From NCBI GenBank assembly GCA_964465375.1, contig CAYXIJ010000030.1, positions 1 through 23,275 on the forward strand: a stretch of 23,275 bases of DNA, in the 5' to 3' direction. A model generated the notes under the pieces. That model was not told where the DNA came from. It searched no databases and was given only the letters and a program-made list of their open reading frames with translations. The position numbers and the translations under genes are program-made. This document shows, piece after piece, positions 8,431-14,709 of the stretch (positions are counted from its first letter, which is position 1; each line of letters opens with the position of its first letter). The stretch is from CAJWKT01 sp964465375. Lineage in GTDB: Bacteria > Pseudomonadota > Gammaproteobacteria > Steroidobacterales > Rariloculaceae.

Positions 8431-9111
8431 ATGAAGCAGCTCTTTGTAGGCTTTCTTGGTTTGCTCTCTGCACTATTTGGCGTGTCTTTGTTTGCGCACG
8501 GTATTACCGGCCCCGATCAGGCATTTCTTTTAAGTAATGTAGGAACCCAGGTTGGCGCATTTGTTTATTTAGGCGCGAAACATATGGTCACAGGATACGA
8601 TCATCTTTTGTTTCTTGCGGGCGTTATTTTCTTTCTTTATCGATTGAGAGACGTTGCGGTTTACGTAACCTTGTTTGCTGTTGGGCATAGCATTACCTTA
8701 CTTTTGGGTGTACTTGGCGGCTTGCATGTCAATTCTTACATTGTTGATGCCATTATTGGCCTTTCTATAGTCTACAAGGCTTTTGAGAATGTTGGTGGCT
8801 TCAGTCAGATGGGACTCAGGGTCAATACCAAGGGGGCAGTACTTGTGTTCGGGTTTTTTCACGGTTTTGGGTTGGCAACAAAACTTCAAGACCTTGCTAT
8901 TTCGGAAGATGGGCTAATCCCAAATATGCTTTCATTTAATCTTGGCGTTGAAGTAGGTCAATTGCTCGCGCTCAGTGTAATTCTAGCTGCCTTTAATTTT
9001 TGGAGGCCAACTCAGAGCTTTATCAAACATGCATATACAGCAAATATCGCGTTGATGGGCTCAGGCTTTATCTTCATTGGCTATCAGCTCACTGGGTATT
9101 TTTTATATTAA
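8431..9111 (+). CDS. HupE/UreJ family membrane protein
   Basis: This 226-residue, multi-span inner-membrane protein has a signal-like N-terminus (FLGLLSALFGVSLFA) before His23-Gly24. The core motif GAKHMVTGYDHLLFLAGV (His51, Asp57, His58) and the following FAVGHSITLLLGVLGGL match HupE/UreJ proteins, which are linked to nickel, cobalt or other divalent metal uptake. A later FGFFHGFGLATKL adds two more His-rich turns, and LSFNLGVEVGQLLAL closes the family pattern. No hydrogenase or urease gene is in the window, so the substrate is unknown. The start follows an AGG about nine bases upstream. The metal-transport role is family knowledge, not shown here. Confidence 0.8.
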   Translation: MKQLFVGFLGLLSALFGVSLFAHGITGPDQAFLLSNVGTQVGAFVYLGAKHMVTGYDHLLFLAGVIFFLYRLRDVAVYVTLFAVGHSITLLLGVLGGLHVNSYIVDAIIGLSIVYKAFENVGGFSQMGLRVNTKGAVLVFGFFHGFGLATKLQDLAISEDGLIPNMLSFNLGVEVGQLLALSVILAAFNFWRPTQSFIKHAYTANIALMGSGFIFIGYQLTGYFLY

Positions 9112-9207
9112 ATGCAGCATCCTTCGTTCTTATCTTAAGATAATCTTTGCGAATTTAAAGATACGCCTGTGATAGATTGTAAGAATTCGCCCTTGGTGAA
9201 AAGTTCT

Positions 9208-9281
9208 GGCGCGGTGGCAGAGTGGTGATGCAGCGGCCTGCAAAGCCGCGTACACCGGTTCGATTCCGGTCCGCGCCTCCA
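9208..9281 (+). tRNA. tRNA-Cys (GCA)
   Basis: A full cloverleaf can be drawn. The acceptor GGCGCGG (9208-9214) pairs with CCGCGCC (9271-9277), followed by discriminator T and encoded CCA (9279-9281). The anticodon stem GCGGC/GCCGC holds the loop CTGCAAA with anticodon GCA at 9240-9242. The T arm is CCGG-TTCGATT-CCGG. It stands alone between the HupE-like gene and a DUF6152 gene. A 14-base palindrome TTATCTTAAGATAA lies upstream at 9130-9143. Confidence 0.96.
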
Positions 9282-9304
9282 TTAATTAGTGTGAGACTAG
9301 GATT

Positions 9305-10369
9305 ATGAAAACAAAGAAAGCGTCGATGATTTTAATTTCTATATTTTTGACTAGCAGCATAAGCGCACACCATGGATCAGTAACTAATGGGTCACTGTAT
9401 CGGACGGAAGAATTGATTCAGCTCGAGGGTGAAATTACCGAAGTGTTTTGGCACAACCCGCACGTGCGAGGAAAAATGAAAATCGAAAATGATAGTAGGG
9501 GTGAGGAGACTTGGGAAATTGAATTTAGTGGGGGTCCACGTAATTGGGAAAGACGGGGTATGGTTGCTGGTGATTTTATGGGTTCGGTAAAAGTCGCTGG
9601 ATATGTCTCTAGGCGGAACTCTCAGGGCCTCGGTGTAGTTCATATGTTATTTCCTAATGGCCAGGAATTCGTGGCTGGAGGCAGTGGTGCTGGTTTGCCT
9701 GTTTCTGGTCCAATTTATTCATCGGAGCTCGTTCCTAGTAGCCTACGACGTCCAACGACGTCCCAGATTGAAAAAGCAGAGCAAACCGCAAACGGTATTT
9801 TTCGTGTGTGGGGGGGTAGTCGCCCAGAGCCAGAAGAAGAGCTTCTTCGAGCCATGGAGTTTTTTACGGAACGTGGCCAAGAGTTGGCTGAGAGCTACGA
9901 TCCGCTTGAAGATAATCTCGAGCTTGTTTGCCGGCAGGGCATGCCGGACGTTAACTTCGAGCCGGTACCCATGGATATTACTGACCAGGGTGACCAAATT
10001 CGCATCCGCTCGGAGGAGTACAATATGGAAAGATATATCTATATGGGTGCTCCGCCAGCCCAGCCGCCTGAGCCATCTCCCACCGGCTATTCCATGGGGC
10101 ACTGGGAAGGGGATACGTTAGTAGTAGAAACGACAGGCATTGATTGGCCTTTTTACTCCGAATTAGGGATACCCCAGTCGAACCAGGTGCGCTACCTTGA
10201 GCGTTTTTGGTTGTCAGAAAATGGAAATAACCTTAATTATTTAATAGAAGTTACTGATCCGGTTGTTTTTACTCAACCCCTTATACTTTTAGAAAGAAGC
10301 AGGGCTTGGACCCCGGGTGTTGAATTGGAAGGGCCTTATAATTGCATCTATGAGTGGCAGGATTTTTGA
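9305..10369 (+). CDS. DUF6152 family exported protein (copy 2)
   Basis: This 354-residue protein has a signal peptide (SMILISIFLTSSISA) that ends directly before His22-His23 (HHGSVTNGS). The DUF6152 core follows: LEGEITEVFWHNPHVRGKM, then ETWEIEFSGGPRNWERRGM. The C-terminal module has GYSMGHWEGDTLVVETTGI and RYLERFWLSENGNN, equivalent to the block in the copy at 1657-2667. A longer, proline-rich middle (around residues 115-160 and again at PPAQPPEPSPTGY) distinguishes it from copy 1. It begins 24 bases after tRNA-Cys, with an AGGA close to the ATG. Function is unknown. It is followed by an AT-rich gap of 287 bases holding a possible terminator but no gene. Confidence 0.8.
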   Translation: MKTKKASMILISIFLTSSISAHHGSVTNGSLYRTEELIQLEGEITEVFWHNPHVRGKMKIENDSRGEETWEIEFSGGPRNWERRGMVAGDFMGSVKVAGYVSRRNSQGLGVVHMLFPNGQEFVAGGSGAGLPVSGPIYSSELVPSSLRRPTTSQIEKAEQTANGIFRVWGGSRPEPEEELLRAMEFFTERGQELAESYDPLEDNLELVCRQGMPDVNFEPVPMDITDQGDQIRIRSEEYNMERYIYMGAPPAQPPEPSPTGYSMGHWEGDTLVVETTGIDWPFYSELGIPQSNQVRYLERFWLSENGNNLNYLIEVTDPVVFTQPLILLERSRAWTPGVELEGPYNCIYEWQDF

Positions 10370-10428
10370 TAACTAGTCTTTCCTGCTTGCCTAAAAGTGA
10401 CGCCCCTTCTATGGAATTTAGAAAACCG

Positions 10429-10455
10429 CTAAAAAAAGAAGCTGGTCTTTTTTAG
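10429..10455 (+). terminator. Possible intrinsic terminator after the second DUF6152 gene
   Basis: CTAAAAAAAGA at 10429-10439 and TCTTTTTTAG at 10446-10455 form an inverted repeat around the loop AGCTGG, ending in a T tract, about 60 bases after the stop codon. The stem is AT-rich and therefore weak. It would work in either direction. Confidence 0.4.
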
Positions 10456-10656
10456 GCATGGATCGCTTCATATAGTTGGTCCAGGGGTGCTGAATATTGG
10501 ATTATTTACCTCTGAAATATTTTATAATTATTTGATTTTAATAAGTATTTTAATTTATTAAAAGTTTTTTCTTTACGTTTATTGGTGGCTATGAGAGGGA
10601 ATTAACATCTGTTTGCCCAGTTAGCTCATTTTCTAGATAGAATAGGCATACCAGGA

Positions 10657-10979
10657 GCCCGGGTGGCGGAACTGGTAGACGCAAGGGACTTAAAATTTTT
10701 GAGCACTCAAGTTGGAAACACTTTGTGTGAATGGGGTCAAATTCGGGGAAACCTCAGCTCGTTAAGGAGGTGGCAATCCCGAGCTAATCCTTAGTTGAGG
10801 CTAGGGAAAGTGTAGAGACTTAACGGCCCCCGCCTAACCCGTAGTACGTACTGCGGCATGGTGAAGAGAAAGTCCAGGCCACAAATGCACCTGCATTGCG
10901 GGTTGCAGCCGCGAAAGCTGTAGTGGTATGAAAATCCCTCGAGGGTAACCTCGTGCCGGTTCGAGTCCGGCCCCGGGCA
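10657..10979 (+). tRNA. tRNA-Leu (UAA), interrupted by a group I intron
   Basis: The 5' exon is 10657-10691 and the 3' exon 10931-10979. Joined, they give an 84-nt tRNA. The acceptor GCCCGGG pairs with CCCGGGC, with A as discriminator, and the leucine-type D arm is GGCGGAACTGGTAGACGC. The anticodon stem AGGGA/TCCCT encloses the loop CTTAAAA with anticodon TAA. There is a long variable arm (GAGG-GTAA-CCTC), and the T arm is GCCGG-TTCGAGT-CCGGC. The intron lies between U34 and A35 of the anticodon. Unlike the tRNA-Cys here, no CCA is encoded: the discriminator A is followed by TTT. A weak promoter-like pair (TTGCCC at 10612-10617 and TAGATA or TAGAAT near 10634-10643) precedes it. Confidence 0.93.
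10692..10930 (+). ncRNA. Group I intron (IC3-like, cyanobacterial/plastid tRNA-Leu type)
   Basis: This 239-nt ribozyme has no internal reading frame of note. P1 is exon CTT (10689-10691) with GAG (10701-10703), giving the usual U-G at the 5' splice site. P3 is GGGGTC (10733-10738) with GGCCCC (10825-10830). P4 is TCGGG (10743-10747) with CCCGA (10778-10782). P5 is ACCTC (10751-10755) with GAGGT (10767-10771). P7 is GACTT (10817-10821) with AAGTC (10870-10874). P8 is CCGTAGT (10839-10845) with ACTGCGG (10850-10856). A P9 hairpin near 10906-10922 carries GCGAAA. The intron ends in G (10930). The core blocks GTAGAGACTTAACGG and AAGAGAAAGTCC closely resemble those I recall from the Anabaena tRNA-Leu(UAA) intron, which has the same insertion point and is about 249 nt. 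Confidence 0.92.
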
Positions 10980-11062
10980 TTTGGTAGAAAAAAATGCTAA
11001 GCGGTGTGTAATAATATAGGTGCTATTATCTTCTAACCCATTGATTTTATTGGTATGAGGAA

Positions 11063-12259
11063 ATGAACAATTGGGTAGCTCCACAATCTTGGAAAATGCG
11101 ACTCGACCAGCGGAGCCTGCCCTCCCTTATGTTAGTCGTTTTTATGTTTTTTGTGGCCGGATGTGGTGGCGGTGACTATCAAAACGGCCTTGATGCGTAT
11201 GACAGAGGAGACTATTCGACTGCACTGAGAGAGTGGCGCCCCTTAGCAGGGCTTGGTGAGGCCAGAGCTCAAAATAACTTAGGGATTATGTATTTAGAGG
11301 GCCATGGAGTGCCGGTTGATTATGATGAGGCAATTAAGCATTTCCGTTCAGCGGCCAATCAAGGTGAGGCGCGGGCACAAAATAACCTTGGCTTAATGTT
11401 TCTTGAGGGCAGGGGGGTTGCCGTTGATTATGCGGAGGCGATGCGTTTTTTTCTTAGCGCAGCCAATCAAGGGGAAACGCTTGCCCAAAACAATCTTGGA
11501 TTCATGTATGAAAACGGCCTTGGGGTATCAGTTGATACCGATGAGGCTGTGCGGTGGTATCGTCGAGCGATTGAACAAGCGGGTGGGCAGAAGTTGGCCT
11601 ACAACAATCTTGGCATGATGTATTTAAGCGGAAAGGGAGTAGCTGTAGATCATAATGAGGCGCTAAGGCTATTCCGTCTAGCGGCCGAACAGGGAGAGGC
11701 CGTTGCCCAGAATAACTTAGGGTTTATGTATGGCGCAGGCTTGGGTGTCCCAGAAGACGATACCGAGGCGATTAGATGGTATCGATTGGCCGCAGAACAG
11801 GGCGAGGCATCTGCTCAGAATAACTTGGGGATGGCATATTTAAATGGTACAGGTATTGCTCGTGACTATATGGAGGCGCTAACGCTATTTCGTCTGTCGG
11901 CTGCCCAAGGTGAGGCGATGGCCCAGCACAATCTCGGATTTATGTATGAAAATGGGCTTGGCATTCCAAGTGACGATACGCAAGCCGTGAATTGGTATCG
12001 ACTTGCTGCGGGGGTAGGTTCAGTCGTCGCACAAAAAAATTTGGGCAGGATGTATTCTCAGGGCAAGGGTGTACCAATTGATAATCTACGCGCCTATGCT
12101 TGGCTTAATCTCGCCGCGACAGGTGGCGACTCAGATGCTATGGAGCAAAGAGCTGAGGTAGAGGAGTCCATGAATGCTGCTCAAGTAGCGGAGGCTCAGG
12201 TGCTTTCTACGGAGATATTCGAAAGAATTCAAGCAGGCAATTTTGCTCAGGGTGAGTGA
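11063..12259 (+). CDS. Sel1-repeat (SLR) lipoprotein
   Basis: This 398-residue protein has a hydrophobic N-terminus and lipobox VAGC (Cys34), so it is probably a lipid-anchored periplasmic or outer-membrane protein. After a short half-repeat (YDRGDYSTALREWRPLA), eight Sel1-like repeats of about 36 residues run from about residue 69 to 357, each with NNLGxMYxxGxGVxxD and an EAxxxxRxAA helix. Sel1 repeats form alpha-solenoids that bind other proteins, often in envelope or stress signalling, but no partner is visible here. The ATG at 11063 follows GAGGAA. The ATG at 11096 would give a shorter, more typical lipoprotein signal and is an alternative. It starts 84 bases after tRNA-Leu. Confidence 0.88.
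   Translation: MNNWVAPQSWKMRLDQRSLPSLMLVVFMFFVAGCGGGDYQNGLDAYDRGDYSTALREWRPLAGLGEARAQNNLGIMYLEGHGVPVDYDEAIKHFRSAANQGEARAQNNLGLMFLEGRGVAVDYAEAMRFFLSAANQGETLAQNNLGFMYENGLGVSVDTDEAVRWYRRAIEQAGGQKLAYNNLGMMYLSGKGVAVDHNEALRLFRLAAEQGEAVAQNNLGFMYGAGLGVPEDDTEAIRWYRLAAEQGEASAQNNLGMAYLNGTGIARDYMEALTLFRLSAAQGEAMAQHNLGFMYENGLGIPSDDTQAVNWYRLAAGVGSVVAQKNLGRMYSQGKGVPIDNLRAYAWLNLAATGGDSDAMEQRAEVEESMNAAQVAEAQVLSTEIFERIQAGNFAQGE
11267..12145 (+). repeat. Eight tandem Sel1 repeats with alternating types
   Basis: The roughly 108-base coding repeats fall into two classes. The first has MYLxGxGVxVDYxEA..FR (repeats 1, 2, 4 and 6). The second has MYENGLGVxxDDTEAxRWYR (repeats 3, 5 and 7). An eighth, divergent repeat (MYSQGKGVPIDNLRAYAW) closes the array. 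Boundaries are approximate to a few residues. Confidence 0.75.
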
Positions 12260-12405
12260 ATTTCCTTAGAGGGCAAGTATGTCACGAGGTAGCCTTTCGG
12301 TATCCTTTGATAAGTTGATTGTATAGGGCTTTCTCCTGATCTCCATAAGGCATTTATAGCTACACGAATGGTTATTGGTTTAACGCAAGGGTAGTGGACC
12401 TGGAG

Positions 12406-12843
12406 CTATCTTATTGGAGAGAAGCTAGTCGGCTCGACAAACACTGACTCTATGCTACTAATAATACTTCCTGCTGCTTCCGATTCTGCCATTATGCGCA
12501 ATACCTCAGCATCAGCAAGAAAGTTAGCCCAGTTTTCCTGGGCCGCTTGTCGACTACTGTGCTCTAAAAGATAGATTAAGGTGTTTTCGGAGTCCGGTGA
12601 GTCTTGCGGGACCCAATAACCAACGTTGGTCATGTCATGCTTTTCGAAGAGGGTCATCGTGTGATCACGGAATCTTGTCAGGAGGTTTGGTAGCTTCCCT
12701 TCGGCTGTTGTATATGTTCGTAGCTCAAAAACCTTATTATTTTGAGCGTGCGCAGCGGTAGTGAAACCAAAGTTTTGACCAAGCAAAAACCCTGAAATAA
12801 AAACAGCTATTGCCACAGCAGCGAGGAAAACAGTAGTTTTCAT
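12406..12843 (-). CDS. NIPSNAP family exported protein
   Basis: The ATG at 12843, preceded by GGAAG at a good distance, gives 145 residues. The upstream open region to 12954 lacks a better start. The N-terminus is a signal peptide or anchor (VFLAAVAIAVFISGFLLG) ending near TTAAHAQ. The mature part begins VFELRTYTTAEGKLPNLLTR, the hallmark NIPSNAP opening, followed by FRDHTMTLFEKHDMTNVGYW and, later, YLLEHSSRQAAQENWANF. This family has a ferredoxin-like alpha/beta dimeric-barrel fold, and its biochemical role in bacteria is unclear. The gene is convergent with the Sel1 lipoprotein gene; the 146-base gap between them shows no strong hairpin. Confidence 0.85.
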   Translation of the reverse strand: MKTTVFLAAVAIAVFISGFLLGQNFGFTTAAHAQNNKVFELRTYTTAEGKLPNLLTRFRDHTMTLFEKHDMTNVGYWVPQDSPDSENTLIYLLEHSSRQAAQENWANFLADAEVLRIMAESEAAGSIISSIESVFVEPTSFSPIR

Positions 12844-13049
12844 GATGAGCTTCCTTTTTTCTGTTGTAGAGTAAAGTGCACAGAAGAGTAACAGTATATA
12901 GTTCGAGATATTATTTCCGCAGAGCGTAATATGAATGGATCTGCTTGCAGGCATCTGTATGCATGCTTCGGTAGATTGCGGGTTAGGCTGATAATATGAA
13001 GGTAACGTATTTTTTTCCTTTTATAGTGAGTATTGGAGGGGCCAAAAAA

Positions 13050-14654
13050 ATGAAGGTTCGAGTAATTCTTTTGGGGGGGGCTCTTTTCGGAATATTGCTT
13101 GGCTGTTCGGGCGACACCCCCGGCAGCCAGCAGCCAAATATACTATTCATTGTTGCTGATGATCTTGGGTTTACAGACATAGGTGCTTTTGGGGGTGAAA
13201 TTTCAACACCCAATCTGGATGAACTCGCATTTGCGGGAGTCCGTTTAAATAATTTTCATACGGACCGAGCGTGCCAGCAAACCAGAATCATGATGATGAC
13301 CGGTAGAGGAGTTTCCGGGGCACTAGAGTACTTTCCGCCAGCTGAGGGGAGCCGTGAGCGCAGAAACCGCCTGAGTTTAAATTGGGCTATTCTCCCGGAG
13401 TTACTTCAGGATGCTGGTTACCACACCTATATGGCCGGGAAGTGGGACTTGGGCATAGAAGAGGGGTATACGCCGGCAACTCGCGGATTTGACCGCTCTT
13501 TTGTGCAGCTAGGTGCCTCGGCTAGTCATTTTGCAGAGAATTTCTGGGATGACTATAGTTTATATGAGTCAGATGGGGAGCCAGTTGAGTATCAAGATAT
13601 GCCCAATGATTTCTACTCAACTAACTACTACACACAAAAGATGTTGGAGTTCCTAGAGTCGGGTGTTGATCAGGGGCCTTGGTTTGCCTATTTGCCGTAC
13701 ACGACACCCCATTGGCCACTTCAAGTGCCAGAGAATGAACTGGATCATTATGCTGGTCAGTACGACGAAGGTTATGATGTGCTCCGGTCGTTTAGGGTCA
13801 ATAGTGCCAATCAACTTGGGGTCATACCAGGTGGACTGAACCTAGAAAACTTTGAGCCAGCCGCCGTGCCCTGGGAAGAGCTTTCTGTGGAGGAGCAGGT
13901 AAAGTATTCTCGTGCCCAGGAAATTTATGCTGCCATGGTCTCAAATCTCGACACAAACATAGGGCGCTTAGTCTCTTACTTAAGGGATAGTGGTCAGCTT
14001 GAGAACACAGTTATTATGTTTACATCCGACCATGGTGCTTCTTCCGGTGAGTTCGGACAAAGACCAACTACGCCCGGTATGGGTCCTCAGATACCTTCTT
14101 TTATTGATAATTCTTTTGGAAATTGGGGTCAACCGAATTCCTTCATAGATCATGGGCAGGGCTTTGCAGAAGCTGCCACTGCGCCTTTGAAGGGATACAA
14201 AGGAAGGATTAGTGAAGGCGGGCTCAGGGCAGCGGCATTTATCCATTTTCCTGACCTAGCCGTTAGCGGCTCGATCGATGGAAGCTTTATGACAATTATG
14301 GATGTGTTGCCTACTTTTCTTGATATTGCAGGTACCACACATCCGGGGCCAGGAGATTACAGGGGAAGGAAAATTGAGGGGATTGCTGGACGTTCCGCTT
14401 GGCCTTATCTTAATGGTGAGGCTGAGACTATTCGCTTACCGACAGATTCCGCGGGGTGGGTGCAGGGAGAATTAGGTGCCCTGATAAAAGACAATTACAA
14501 GATTACCAATGAAAGGGTCCCTGGAGTTGATGGACCACTATCGTGGCAACTCTATGACATCATGTCCGACCCTGGAGAGACTCAGGATCTCGCATCACAA
14601 TACCCAGAATTGGTATCTGAGCTTTTAGCTGAATGGGAAACCAATTGGCGCTAA
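13050..14654 (+). CDS. Arylsulfatase-like lipoprotein with altered active-site motif
   Basis: The ATG at 13050 has GGAGGGG eight bases upstream and yields a 534-residue lipoprotein (lipobox LLGC, Cys19), so it is preferred over the ATG at 12996. The alkaline phosphatase/sulfatase fold is clear: NILFIVADDLGFTDIG with metal-ligand Asp37-Asp38, TPHWPLQVP, FTSDHGASSGE and a C-terminal WQLYDIMSDPGETQDLA. It aligns well with Pseudomonas AtsA over most of its length. Key positions differ. The CxPxR formylglycine motif reads CQQTR (Cys75, Arg79), GKWHLG reads GKWDLG (Lys131, Asp133), and SDNG reads SDHG (Asp327, His328). Either the substrate or the catalytic mechanism has shifted, or activity is lost. 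The gene at 14710 follows on the same strand. Confidence 0.88.
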   Translation: MKVRVILLGGALFGILLGCSGDTPGSQQPNILFIVADDLGFTDIGAFGGEISTPNLDELAFAGVRLNNFHTDRACQQTRIMMMTGRGVSGALEYFPPAEGSRERRNRLSLNWAILPELLQDAGYHTYMAGKWDLGIEEGYTPATRGFDRSFVQLGASASHFAENFWDDYSLYESDGEPVEYQDMPNDFYSTNYYTQKMLEFLESGVDQGPWFAYLPYTTPHWPLQVPENELDHYAGQYDEGYDVLRSFRVNSANQLGVIPGGLNLENFEPAAVPWEELSVEEQVKYSRAQEIYAAMVSNLDTNIGRLVSYLRDSGQLENTVIMFTSDHGASSGEFGQRPTTPGMGPQIPSFIDNSFGNWGQPNSFIDHGQGFAEAATAPLKGYKGRISEGGLRAAAFIHFPDLAVSGSIDGSFMTIMDVLPTFLDIAGTTHPGPGDYRGRKIEGIAGRSAWPYLNGEAETIRLPTDSAGWVQGELGALIKDNYKITNERVPGVDGPLSWQLYDIMSDPGETQDLASQYPELVSELLAEWETNWR

Positions 14655-14709
14655 GTTCGCCCTTAAGTTAACTAAAATATTTGAAGTCTAACTGGAACTA
14701 GGTAAAACC

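Noticed and set aside
9657..10121. Plus-strand open frame of 154 codons
   Set aside because: It is out of frame inside the DUF6152 gene, which has a signal peptide and family motifs across the same bases.
10691..10931. Possibility that the tRNA-Leu interruption is a transposon or assembly insertion
   Set aside because: The insert has no terminal inverted repeats or target duplication, and its helices match a group I ribozyme with exact restoration of the anticodon loop.
10791..11084. Open frame of 97 codons on the minus strand
   Set aside because: It lies across the group I intron core and the tRNA-Leu 3' exon, so its openness is better explained by the structured RNA. The product resembles no family.
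12996..13049. Upstream ATG for the sulfatase
   Set aside because: The ATG at 13050 has a strong ribosome site and gives a standard lipoprotein signal; the earlier one has no ribosome site.
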